From Geminisphaera colitermitum TAV2 (GTDB taxonomy: Bacteria; Verrucomicrobiota; Verrucomicrobiia; Opitutales; Opitutaceae): a DNA stretch of 39,663 nt. Where the stretch lies: NCBI RefSeq assembly GCF_000171235.2, contig NZ_ABEA03000167.1:1-39663 (forward strand). Direction: 5' to 3'. The position numbers were made by a program, and so were the translations under genes. Under the pieces are notes generated by a model, which saw only the letters and a program-made list of their open reading frames with translations, ran no database searches and was not told the DNA's origin. How positions within the stretch are numbered: the first letter of the stretch is position 1; each line of letters starts with the position of its first letter. This document shows, piece after piece, positions 14,878 through 22,292 of the stretch.

Positions 14878-15346
14878 GCTCCGGAAGCCGTGGGTCAGAC
14901 AGTGATGATCGAAGTTGGAACAGAGTGAATGCATGAAGTGATGGGTCGGGGGATGTAAGGTTTTTCGTGGGTCTGTCATCTCTTTTTTTCCAGAGGGTCC
15001 TCTTGTTGGCACACTTATAAAACAAGCAAAGGGGCTGCAAATAAGAGGAAAAAAAACGGAGGCGATTTTATCGCCTCAAACCGACTTTTGTAAAATGCTT
15101 GTTTTTATATAAAAACAAAACGGGTTTTATATTTCCCGAACGACCGTTCAATATTTAAACGATTGATCAATAAGTTACGTAACTTTTTTTAAAATATTTT
15201 CAGGAGAGCAGATCTGTTTGCATTGTTTCGCGTCCGAAACGGCGGGCATTCTTTCATTCGTTTTGGGTCCGACAGCCCGAATATTTCACCCATTCCGCAG
15301 CCGGGAAACGGCTATCGCCGCTCCGTGCGGGCGGAACCCTCGCGTT
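14878..15346. other. AT-rich non-coding stretch with palindromes and a terminator-like hairpin
   Basis: Several perfect palindromes lie close together: GAGGCGATTTTATCGCCTC (about 15,059-15,077), TTGTTTTTATATAAAAACAA (15,099-15,118) and AGTTACGTAACT (15,173-15,184), plus GAACGACCGTTC (about 15,138). On the minus strand the first is followed by CGTTTTTTTT, a classic intrinsic terminator, yet no minus-strand gene lies upstream of it. Base composition is much richer in A+T than the rest of the window. The stretch may contain the promoter for the RNA methyltransferase. Confidence 0.55.
15050..15077 (-). terminator. Intrinsic terminator-like hairpin with T-tract
   Basis: On the minus strand GAGGCGA and TCGCCTC pair around a 5-nt loop, followed at once by CGTTTTTTTT. 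It would end a minus-strand transcript starting above 15,080, where only a plus-strand gene is seen. A small RNA or a relic of a lost gene are both possible. Confidence 0.5.
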
Positions 15347-15428
15347 GTAGGGGCTTCGCTTGCGAAGCCCGCGAATTTGCAAGTGTGCTCCGTCCGGCAG
15401 ACACGGGCGTCGCAAGCGACGCCCCTAC
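15347..15428. repeat. 83-bp palindromic repeat unit, copy 2
   Basis: This is an 82-bp near-identical copy of the unit at 2,681-2,763: it loses one G in the centre and has ACA in place of GCG, but both outer arms are unchanged. It is followed by GCGGGCGGGACGCCCGC. It lies in the upstream region of the RNA methyltransferase gene. Confidence 0.85.
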
Positions 15429-15505
15429 GGCGGGCGGGACGCCCGCGCCACGTCCGGCAGACTGCGCGCTTGCCAGCAGGGCGCAAACACGGCCCCGTTG
15501 CGCGC

Positions 15506-16264
15506 ATGGCCAGCGCCGAACTTAAACTTTGCGGACTCCCGGCGGTAAAAGCGCGTTTTCAACGCGACGCCGCCAGCTTCCGTCGTCTCTACTTTGACTA
15601 CGAAACAGCTCGCAAACTCGGCATCATTTGCAAAACCCTCGCCCTCGCCAAAAAAGTCTATCGCTGCGTTGAGCCCGCCGAACTCGCCAAGATCGCCGGC
15701 ACCCTGCACCACGGCGGCGTCGTTGCCGTGGTGGACGAGCCCGCGCTCCGCGCCCCGCTACCGCGCGAGGTGCGGGCGTGGGCGAAGGCGGGCACGCCGC
15801 TGCTGCTGCTCGATCGCATCGGCAACGCACACAACGTCGGTGCCATCGCGCGCACCGCGGCGTTTTTCGGCGTCGCGCACATCATCATCCCGGCTCACGC
15901 GTTCGCCGCGTTGCCGGGCGAATCCGCCCATCGCATCGCCGAGGGCGGACTCGAACACCTCACGCTCTGGCGTGTGCCGACGCTTGCCCGGTTCTGCGCC
16001 GAGTTGCACGAGGCCGGTTACGAAGTCGTCGGAGCAGCCACCCGCGGCGGAGCGTTGACGTTGCCTGCGTTGCCGGGGGGGGGGGGAGGGCCGCGCGCGC
16101 TTGTGCTTGGCAACGAGGAGCACGGTCTGGCTGCGGAGGTCGCCGATGCTTGCACGCGCCTTGTTACAATCCCCGGCAGCGGAAAAATCGAATCGCTCAA
16201 CGTTTCAGCCGCCGCCGCGATTCTCATGTTCGCGCTGCTGAAACCAGTAGTCAGTAGACAGTAG
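15506..16264 (+). CDS. SpoU/TrmH-family RNA 2'-O-ribose methyltransferase
   Basis: The 252-residue protein has an N-terminal substrate-binding domain (LKLCGLPAVKARFQRDAASF, LAKIAGTLHHGGVVAVVDEP). The SPOUT catalytic domain follows with motif 1 LLLLDRIGNAHNVGAIARTA, motif 2 ALVLGNEEHGL and motif 3 VTIPGSGKIESLNVSAAAAI. These are the knotted SAM-binding motifs of TrmH/RlmB-type enzymes that methylate ribose in rRNA or tRNA; the exact target is unknown. The frame is open to 15,218, but that extension is made of the dispersed repeat and is not credible, so the ATG at 15,506 is used. A 12-G tract (16,075-16,086) encodes a glycine run within the catalytic domain and would be a frameshift hotspot. 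It is a lone plus-strand gene between two MITE-like elements. Confidence 0.9.
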   Translation: MASAELKLCGLPAVKARFQRDAASFRRLYFDYETARKLGIICKTLALAKKVYRCVEPAELAKIAGTLHHGGVVAVVDEPALRAPLPREVRAWAKAGTPLLLLDRIGNAHNVGAIARTAAFFGVAHIIIPAHAFAALPGESAHRIAEGGLEHLTLWRVPTLARFCAELHEAGYEVVGAATRGGALTLPALPGGGGGPRALVLGNEEHGLAAEVADACTRLVTIPGSGKIESLNVSAAAAILMFALLKPVVSRQ

Positions 16265-16293
16265 CCAGAAATCAGAGATCAGCTTCTGACTAC

Positions 16294-16457
16294 TAAAGCA
16301 TTTTCGGTTTATTTTATCTCACGCAGAGACGCAGAGAGAACGCAGAGTCGGAAAAATAAAATGTTTGCAATCTATTTATAATTAGCAACCTGTGTTTTCT
16401 CTACGTCTCTGCGTGATCTCTTAAACCTTGCGACAAATTGAACCGACAATGCTCTAA
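16294..16457. repeat. MITE-like element 2
   Basis: The right end (...AACCGACAATGCTCTAA at 16,457) matches the right end of element 1 almost exactly. The left end (TAAAGCATTTTCGG, then CTCACGCAGAGACGCAGAG) is a degenerate inverted copy. It fills the gap between the RNA methyltransferase and the end of the dehydratase operon. An AGTAGTCAG...CTGACTACT repeat lies just before it (about 16,248-16,294). Confidence 0.72.
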
Positions 16458-16482
16458 ATGAAACTGATCTATTGACCCCAAT

Positions 16483-16500
16483 CGACGGATGTTGCCGTCG
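16483..16500 (-). terminator. Hairpin directly after the dehydratase operon
   Basis: CGACGG and CCGTCG pair perfectly around a 6-nt loop, three nucleotides past the stop codon of the last operon gene. The sequence beyond is not T-rich, so it may be a weak terminator or a 3'-end stabiliser. Confidence 0.45.
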
Positions 16501-16503
16501 ATA

Positions 16504-17820
16504 TCAGAAGGATTCGTTGAGTTGTTCGAGGAAGGCTTTGATCTTCATCGTCTGCTCCTCGGTCGTGGGCTCATTGTGCACCGTGTGCTCAAGGGCAACG
16601 ATAGGGAAACCCTGCTTGCGAAAATAATTGCGCTCCAGTTGCTGTACAAGGCTCGCGTAGGGGCAGGCTGTGACTGCGGAGGAAATGAGACCCCGCGCTC
16701 CAGTCTTTTCGATCAGCGCCTCGATGCCGCGGCGGCGCAGGAGGGCCGAGGCGCCGGTGGCCTCGCCGAGTTCGCCGCGCAACTGCGATTCGAAAAGATA
16801 ATGCGCAAGGGATTCGAGCGGCGGCACGTCCTCGCGATAAAGTGAGGTGCCCAGCAACACGAAGCCGACCAGCACGGCATTGGCCTTTTCCAGCAATTGG
16901 AAAAAGCTCAGCCCGCCCGGAGGCCCGCCGGCCAGAATGAGAGGGAGATAGGGACGCGTTTCCGGAACTTTCGCGGCCTCCTCCAACTCGGCCAGCAGAC
17001 GATTCAAGACGTCGAAATATTTTTTTGGATTCCCAAAATAGGTGCTGGAGCCGCCCAAGAGCCACATGACTTCGAGACTGCCGACATCGAAAGGACGCGT
17101 GAGGCGCAGTTCGAGAATGCGGGCGACTTTGCGCAAGGCTTCGTTCTTCTGCCGGATTTCAGCAGCCAGACGGTCTTCGTCCACCGGGTGGCCCTGAAGC
17201 CAGATGGACGATTTCCGGAGTTCGCCAGCGAGAAATTTGACGCGGTTTTCGAGTCCTTCGCCGACCTTGAAGGCCGTGGCGCCCTCAAGGGTGTAAACTT
17301 CGTAGCCGGCGCTGCGGGCGTGTTCGATGACCATGCCGATGGGCTCGCAGCCGGAACTGAAGGCAAAGATGCGTTTGATGGGATCTTCGCGCTTGAGATG
17401 CCAGCGTCCGATCATCGTTTTGATCATGGAGCAGAATTCGGAGGGTATCTGATACGTGTCCTCGGCAATCCGTTCGGAGCGGTGGCTTTCCTTGCGCCAC
17501 AATTCCATGATGGAGGTGGCAATGGTGTCGGTGGCGCGCAGGAGCGGGGAATCCCAGGCCGCGCCGCCCCAGACCGCGCTGCGGCCTTCCTGGACGACGA
17601 GTTGCTCGATGCGCTCGAGATTCCACGAGCGGGCGAGTTCGTTGAGATCGACGATGGCTTGGGAGAAGGGTTTCTCCACCTTGGCATTGAAGATGTCGGG
17701 TTGGAAGCGGCTGCCGTGGTGAACGGTGCCGGGCTGGTAGTCGGGAGCATCCACGCGGATGCGGTTTTCGGTGTCGATGGATACGGAGTCCGGAGAGTCA
17801 AATGTGACGGTGTTGCTCAT
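16504..17820 (-). CDS. 2-hydroxyacyl-CoA dehydratase family protein, HgdA-like subunit
   Basis: The 438-residue protein has the layout of the HgdA/HgdB/BcrC superfamily with three isolated cysteines at residues 130 (IPSEFCSMIKT), 158 (FAFSSGCEPIGM) and 386 (SAVTACPYASL). This is the number expected to hold one [4Fe-4S] cluster with an open site. Other family-like stretches are LLRATDTIATSIMELW and PLILAGGPPGGLSFFQLLEK. Enzymes of this superfamily accept a low-potential electron from an ASKHA activase and carry out difficult reductions or dehydrations. It is the last gene of the operon, 63 nt after the HgdB-like subunit. No CoA-transferase or acyl-CoA ligase is nearby, so an acyl-CoA substrate is doubtful; reduction of the imported compound is more plausible but unproven. 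Confidence 0.83.
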   Translation of the reverse strand: MSNTVTFDSPDSVSIDTENRIRVDAPDYQPGTVHHGSRFQPDIFNAKVEKPFSQAIVDLNELARSWNLERIEQLVVQEGRSAVWGGAAWDSPLLRATDTIATSIMELWRKESHRSERIAEDTYQIPSEFCSMIKTMIGRWHLKREDPIKRIFAFSSGCEPIGMVIEHARSAGYEVYTLEGATAFKVGEGLENRVKFLAGELRKSSIWLQGHPVDEDRLAAEIRQKNEALRKVARILELRLTRPFDVGSLEVMWLLGGSSTYFGNPKKYFDVLNRLLAELEEAAKVPETRPYLPLILAGGPPGGLSFFQLLEKANAVLVGFVLLGTSLYREDVPPLESLAHYLFESQLRGELGEATGASALLRRRGIEALIEKTGARGLISSAVTACPYASLVQQLERNYFRKQGFPIVALEHTVHNEPTTEEQTMKIKAFLEQLNESF

Positions 17821-17883
17821 GGCGGTGTGGCTTGGCGGGTTACGTGTAGTTTGGTATCGGTTACAGGTCTTGTCGTCGTGGCG

Positions 17884-19107
17884 TCAGGCGTTGACCACGG
17901 GGGTTGGAGTGGCCGCGTTGAGTTGTTTCTCGCGGATCACATCGATAAACGCCTCAAGGCGGGTGAGGAGCTGGCCGCGGTCGCTCTCGGAGTAGTCGCT
18001 GGAGAGCGCGAGGACGGGGAGCCCGAGTTCGTGGAAGCGGTCGATGAACGATTTCTGGCTTACGCCGTAGCAGGCGCAGAACTTGAGGAAGACGTAGAGG
18101 ACGCCGTCCACGTTATAATCCTGCGCGAGCCGGGCGGAGAAATCGAGGGCGTCGCCAAGCGGGCGCTGGCGGGCGCAGGGCGACTGGTCGAGATAGCCGT
18201 CGGCGAGCGCCTGGTAAGGGTCGCCGGTCTCGGGCACGGTATGGTAGAATGGCCTCGCCCCGGCGCAGTGATCCTCGATGACGATGCGGGCGCCGAGTTC
18301 GTTTTCCACGATGTCGAGGATGCGCCGGTCGCCGTCGGCCATGATGCTGCCCGACACCATGAGGCGGATCTGACGCTGGCCGGGGGGGGGGGGGGGGGGG
18401 GGGGCAAGCGTTTCGTAGTGGCGGTAAAGCTGTTCCAAAACGGGTAGCAGCTTGCGGGGCTCGACGTAGTAATAGCCGCGTACGATGTCGAGGAAGGCTT
18501 GGCCGGTGAGCGCGGGATTGGCGCGCTTGCGCAGCTCGGAAAACTTGCGCAGGAGGCGGCGTAGTTGGTTATAAACTACAACCTCGGCGCGCACGTCGTC
18601 GTCCGTGATGGGCCTGCCGGTGAGTTCGGCGAGGTCGTCGCGAAATTCGAGGATTTCGTCGCGGAAGAATTTTCGCGATGACTCGGAATCGCGCAGCTTG
18701 GGAAGGTTGAGCAGGCGCGTGGGCGTGAACAGCTCAATGACCTCCGAGGCGCGTTTCATCGTGGCGCAGGTGTGGAAATTATAGACCTTGTCGAAGGCTT
18801 TGTAGAATGGATCGCCCTGCTCGAAGCCGCCGATGCAGCTTTTGGTGAAATCGCAAAATACGCTCTGCGTGAAAAGCTCTCCGGCGGCGGCCTGCTCGGA
18901 GTTGCCGCCCTTGAAAAGGCGGGCGTGGCGGACGCCGGCGGCGTTGAGCAGTTCAAGCGGCGTGTAGTTGCAGAGATAGGCGGCTTTCTTGACGCCAACG
19001 GCGTCAATGAGAGCTTTTTGCTCGGCCTGGATGAAGGCGGAAAACTGCTCGGGATAGATGATATCCGGTTCGCTTCCGGAAGCGATGGTGTCGGGTCTGA
19101 TGCTCAT
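17884..19107 (-). CDS. 2-hydroxyacyl-CoA dehydratase / double-cubane-type reductase, HgdB-like subunit
   Basis: This 407-residue protein shows the HGD-D family pattern: AAYLCNYTPLELLNAAGV at the start, VFCDFTKSCIGG, NFHTCATMKR, VIEDHCAGARPF, DQSPCARQRP and LKFCACYGVSQ. It has eight cysteines (46, 85, 91, 114, 281, 311, 344, 346), more than the three needed for one cubane. Known relatives include the double-cubane-cluster proteins that reduce small molecules in vitro, so an [8Fe-9S]-type centre is possible but not shown. A 23-nt G tract (18,382-18,404) encodes seven prolines at about residues 236-242 between the two domains; slippage there would truncate the protein. It is preceded by its probable activase (24-nt gap) and followed by the HgdA-like partner. 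Confidence 0.86.
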   Translation of the reverse strand: MSIRPDTIASGSEPDIIYPEQFSAFIQAEQKALIDAVGVKKAAYLCNYTPLELLNAAGVRHARLFKGGNSEQAAAGELFTQSVFCDFTKSCIGGFEQGDPFYKAFDKVYNFHTCATMKRASEVIELFTPTRLLNLPKLRDSESSRKFFRDEILEFRDDLAELTGRPITDDDVRAEVVVYNQLRRLLRKFSELRKRANPALTGQAFLDIVRGYYYVEPRKLLPVLEQLYRHYETLAPPPPPPPGQRQIRLMVSGSIMADGDRRILDIVENELGARIVIEDHCAGARPFYHTVPETGDPYQALADGYLDQSPCARQRPLGDALDFSARLAQDYNVDGVLYVFLKFCACYGVSQKSFIDRFHELGLPVLALSSDYSESDRGQLLTRLEAFIDVIREKQLNAATPTPVVNA

Positions 19108-19131
19108 GGTGTTGGTGGTGATGTCGGTCGT

Positions 19132-20133
19132 TTAGCAGGCGAGGCTGTTGTCGAACTCAACCTCGGTGACGTTGTCGGCGGCGGCGGGCGCGGCAGTGAG
19201 GAGGACCGGCGTTTCGGCGGATTTCGTCAGCACGAAGGGGCGGGCCTGATACTTGGCGGCGACTTCGGGCGAGGCCGCCGCATGCTTGCCCGCATAGACG
19301 GCGGCTCCGAGCGCGCCGGCGAAAATCAGGTCGATCTTTGGTATTTGGAATTTGGATTTAAGCAGGGTTTCAAGAACCTGCCACATGCCGGGGTTGTTCG
19401 ATACGCCTCCGGTGAAGGCGAGGCCGGGCTCGATGCCGATGCGGCCGAGCAGATTGTTGACGCGGCGGGCGGCGGAGAGGTGCACGCCGGCGGCGATGTT
19501 GGCGCGGGCTTCGAGGTCGTTGTTGCGCTCGCCGCGGGCGCGCAGCGAGATCATCTCGGACTCGGCGAAGACGACGCACTGGCTGCTGATGGGCGCGGGG
19601 TCTTTGGATTCGAGGGCGACGGGGCCGAGTTCGTCGAGTTCGATGCCGAGCAGGGCAGCGGCTTTTTCCAAAAAGCGGCCGGTGCCGGCGGCGCATTTGT
19701 CGTTCATGACAAATTCGACGACCTTGCCCGTGCGGGGGTCGATCTTGATGGCCTTGGAGTCCTGGCCCCCGATGTCGATGATGGTGCGCGTGTCGGGTAG
19801 GACGGTGTGCGCGCCCATCGCATGGCAGCTGATCTCGGTGACGACCTGGTAGGGAATGTCCTCATATTTGAGCGAGATGCGCCCGTAGCCGGTGCCCACG
19901 ATGTAGGCGATGTCGGCGCGCTGCAGGCCCGACTCATCGAGGAGGCGGCGGAGCAGTTCGTCGGCGGTCTCCTGCATGTAGAGACCGGTCGGAATGAAGG
20001 CGGTGTGGATCACGTCCTCGATAATAAGAACGCCCTTGGAGCCGCGTGAGCCGATGTCGAGGCCGATGACGGGCCAGGCGGGGCCATAAGTCCAGGTGCC
20101 GGAGGCAATGATGTCCTGTGCTTTGTATTTCAT
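19132..20133 (-). CDS. 2-hydroxyacyl-CoA dehydratase activase (ASKHA, HgdC/BadF family)
   Basis: The 333-residue protein carries the full ASKHA ATPase set: IGLDIGSRGSKGVLI (phosphate 1), YIVGTGYGR, TIIDIGGQDSKAIKID (phosphate 2) and LAFTGGVSNNPGM (adenosine). Cys147 (FVMNDKCAAGTGRFLE) and Cys186 (PISSQCVVFAESE) are 39 residues apart, the spacing of the two cysteines that hold the single [4Fe-4S] cluster between two HgdC monomers. It therefore couples ATP hydrolysis to injection of a low-potential electron into the two dehydratase-like subunits encoded just downstream. The tail (ETPVLLTAAPAAADNVTEVE) is longer than usual. Only 13 nt separate it from the LolD-like ATPase gene upstream. Confidence 0.95.
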   Translation of the reverse strand: MKYKAQDIIASGTWTYGPAWPVIGLDIGSRGSKGVLIIEDVIHTAFIPTGLYMQETADELLRRLLDESGLQRADIAYIVGTGYGRISLKYEDIPYQVVTEISCHAMGAHTVLPDTRTIIDIGGQDSKAIKIDPRTGKVVEFVMNDKCAAGTGRFLEKAAALLGIELDELGPVALESKDPAPISSQCVVFAESEMISLRARGERNNDLEARANIAAGVHLSAARRVNNLLGRIGIEPGLAFTGGVSNNPGMWQVLETLLKSKFQIPKIDLIFAGALGAAVYAGKHAAASPEVAAKYQARPFVLTKSAETPVLLTAAPAAADNVTEVEFDNSLAC

Positions 20134-20146
20134 GATGTGTGTGTAG

Positions 20147-20998
20147 TTATTGGTTCAATACGAGATTCGGGTTTGCCGGGTGGTTGAAAAAATTCGCCTC
20201 CAGGGACGATGCGGGCCGCAAGCGGCCTGCATCGAGGCGCCAGCGGTTGTTGGCGCGCGCGGCCAGCTCCGGGTCATGCGTGACCAGCACGAGCGCATGA
20301 CCCTCGGCAGGCAGCCCGAGGAGAAAATCGGCGACCTCCTCCGCGCGGCGCGGGTCGAGGTCGTTGGTGGGTTCGTCGGCCAGCACGACGGCGGGGCGGA
20401 GCAGGAGCGCGCGGGCGATGGCGACGCGGCGGCGCTGGCCGTGGCTGAGCATGTGGGGCAGGTGCGCGGCGCGGTGTTCGAGTCCGAGACGGACCAGCAG
20501 GTCGCGGGCGTGGTCCCGGGACTCGCGCAACTCGCGCGCGCGTCCGCAGTGGCGGGCGGCGCGCCCGGGAAGGAGGGCCGGGATCAGCACGTTGTCGAGC
20601 ACGGTCAGCGAGCCGACGAGTTGCGCGGTCTGGAAAACGAATCCGAAAAAGGTGTTGCGCAGGAACGAGAGTTGCGCGTCGGAGAGTCCGGTGGCGTCGC
20701 GCCCGCCGACACGCACGTGGCCGGAGAGCGGTTGCAGGAGCAGGGCGAGGATGCCGAGGAGCGTGGTTTTGCCGCTGCCGGAGGGTCCGATGACCGCAGT
20801 GCTCTCTCCCGCGCGGATTTGGAGCGAAATGTCCTCGAGTATCGTATCGGTTCCGTAATTACGGGAGACGTGGCGGGCTTCGAGGAGGACAGGGGGCGGC
20901 TCTGCCGCCGTCGGAAAAGCTGAAAACTGAAAAGCTGAAAAGCTGAAATCAGAGCTTCGGCTGCGGGGGGGGGGGGGGGGAGGAGCGGCGGTATTCAT
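20147..20998 (-). CDS. ABC transporter ATPase, LolD/MacB-like, with repeat-derived N-terminus
   Basis: The ATPase core begins near residue 38 (VLLEARHVSRNYG). Walker A is GPSGSGKTTL (71-80), the Q-loop FGFVFQTAQLVGSLTVLDN, the signature LSHGQRRRVAIARAL (LSHGQ instead of LSGGQ), Walker B VVLADEPTNDLD and the switch VLVTHDPELA. This is the LolD/MacB/FtsE class that partners FtsX-type permeases, here the gene directly upstream. The first ~36 residues (MNTAAPPPPP..., SDFSFSAFQFSAFPT) are not part of the fold: they are encoded by a 16-G tract and one arm of an AGCTGAAA inverted repeat. No other ATG precedes the core, so a near-cognate start is possible. It belongs to the dehydratase operon. Confidence 0.9.
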   Translation of the reverse strand: MNTAAPPPPPPRSRSSDFSFSAFQFSAFPTAAEPPPVLLEARHVSRNYGTDTILEDISLQIRAGESTAVIGPSGSGKTTLLGILALLLQPLSGHVRVGGRDATGLSDAQLSFLRNTFFGFVFQTAQLVGSLTVLDNVLIPALLPGRAARHCGRARELRESRDHARDLLVRLGLEHRAAHLPHMLSHGQRRRVAIARALLLRPAVVLADEPTNDLDPRRAEEVADFLLGLPAEGHALVLVTHDPELAARANNRWRLDAGRLRPASSLEANFFNHPANPNLVLNQ

Positions 20999-21036
20999 TT
21001 CAGCGTTTCAGTTTTCAGCGTTTCAGCTTTTCCCGT
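20910..21036. repeat. AGCTGAAA inverted repeat spanning a gene start
   Basis: The left arm (GGAAAAGCTGAAAACTGAAA... about 20,912-20,950) and right arm (TTTCAGCGTTTCAGTTTTCA... about 20,998-21,034) are reverse complements with few changes and are built from short GCTGAAA units. Between them is a 16-G tract (20,965-20,980). The element covers the gap between the two ABC genes and the first codons of the downstream one. Confidence 0.72.
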
Positions 21037-22247
21037 CAGTCGATGTCTCCTTGCGCCATGGCGTGCGCGGGTTCGAGTTGCGCGACGCGGAGCGCGGGCG
21101 CGATGGCGGCGGCCGCGCCGGCGAGGGCGTAAAGGGCAAGCGCTCCGAACGCGCCAAAGACAAACAGCGGAGGCTCCACGGGCACGAAGGGAAACGCGTT
21201 GCCGGCGGCAAGCCGGTCGAGGGCGAAGTGGTAAAGCCAGAGTCCGGCGGGGATGCCGGGCAGGGCGCCGGCCACGGCGAGGAGCACGGCTTCACCGACG
21301 ACGAGTTGCACGATGCGGGCGCGGGCGGCGCCGAGTGCGCGGTAGAGCGCCCATTCGCCTTTGCGATCCCAGGCGGCGGCGGCGAAGTGGCCGAACAGAT
21401 ACACGATCCCGCCGAGCGCGGTGAGTCCGCCGGCGGCGGCGAGCACAAGGATGAAGGCGTCCATCAGGCGCTTGATGCGCAGGAGGGTTTCGCCGGTGCG
21501 AATGACGTTGAAGGGGCCGATGTCTTCGATGGCGCGGGCGGTGGCGGCGATGGCGGCGGGATCGGTGACTTCAACGAGGAGGGCGGAAACGAGCCGGGCG
21601 GGGGGACCGGCGTCGAGCCAGACGGGGCGCAGTGGTTCGGACTGGGCGGCGAGGGCGCGGGCCGCGTCGATGGGCATGAGGATGGAGTGGTCGAGGCTGG
21701 AGGCGGTGGAGTCGAGCCGCCAGGCAATGCGAAAGATTTTGCCCAGGATTTCGATGCGCGCGCCGGGACGGCCAACGCCAGTGAGTAGTTGGGAACCAAT
21801 GACAACTTCGCCGGCATCGAGGGTGGAGCGTCCGTCCGAAGGCGAGGAGAGGCGGGCGAGGCGGCGGAGGGTGCCGTCCTCGATGCCGACGAGCCGGATT
21901 TCGTTCACGCCGGAGCAGCATTCGAGGCGGAGGGTTTGCGTGAAAAATTGAGACTCCACGCGGGCGATGCCGGGCACGCGGCGGATGTCGTCGGCGAGGG
22001 AGCGGTCCATGTAAACGTTGAGGGGGGAGCCGGCGAAGAGGGCTTTGTCGGGATCAACGGTGGCGTTGGCGGGCACGATGAGCAGGTCGGCGCCGAGTTG
22101 GCGGCGTCCGCGTTCGAGTCCCTGCGCGAGTCCGCGGTGGAGCAGGAAAACACCGAGGAGCAACGCCGCCCCGAGGGCCACGCCGAGGATGGCGGCCAGC
22201 GATTGCCAGCGACGGCGAAGGATGCTGTGGAGAATCAGTCGCGGCAT
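21036..22247 (-). CDS. FtsX/LolC-like ABC transporter permease
   Basis: The 403-residue protein has the MacB/FtsX layout: one N-terminal membrane helix (WQSLAAILGVALGAALLLGV), a periplasmic domain of about 220 residues, and three C-terminal helices (AFILVLAAAGGLTALGGIVY; LVVGEAVLLAVAGALPGIPA; LFVFGAFGALALYALAGAAA). The cytoplasmic WALYRALGAARARIVQLVVG segment is the typical FtsX coupling motif. The periplasmic part contains the adjacent cysteines 110-111 in TQTLRLECCSGVNEIRL, a possible metal or thiol site. Such permeases usually extract lipoproteins, export peptides or transmit force rather than import nutrients. Here it lies between the SsuB-like gene (45-nt gap) and its ATPase, an unexpected pairing with the dehydratase genes. 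Confidence 0.9.
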   Translation of the reverse strand: MPRLILHSILRRRWQSLAAILGVALGAALLLGVFLLHRGLAQGLERGRRQLGADLLIVPANATVDPDKALFAGSPLNVYMDRSLADDIRRVPGIARVESQFFTQTLRLECCSGVNEIRLVGIEDGTLRRLARLSSPSDGRSTLDAGEVVIGSQLLTGVGRPGARIEILGKIFRIAWRLDSTASSLDHSILMPIDAARALAAQSEPLRPVWLDAGPPARLVSALLVEVTDPAAIAATARAIEDIGPFNVIRTGETLLRIKRLMDAFILVLAAAGGLTALGGIVYLFGHFAAAAWDRKGEWALYRALGAARARIVQLVVGEAVLLAVAGALPGIPAGLWLYHFALDRLAAGNAFPFVPVEPPLFVFGAFGALALYALAGAAAAIAPALRVAQLEPAHAMAQGDID

Positions 22248-22292
22248 GGCTGGGAGACCGCCTCTCCTTGGATGGGTTGTCCAAATTGTGCG

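Noticed and set aside
14804-15040. Small minus-strand frame with MQPLCLFYKC start
   Set aside because: It is partly inside the MITE-like element with no start signal or domain.
15218-15505. N-terminal extension of the RNA methyltransferase
   Set aside because: It is translated from the dispersed 83-bp repeat; homologues begin near the ATG at 15,506.
16504-19107. Classic 2-hydroxyglutaryl-CoA dehydratase of glutamate fermentation
   Set aside because: No CoA-transferase, 2-hydroxyglutarate dehydrogenase or decarboxylase lies nearby, and the operon is joined to transporter genes; the name is kept only at family level.
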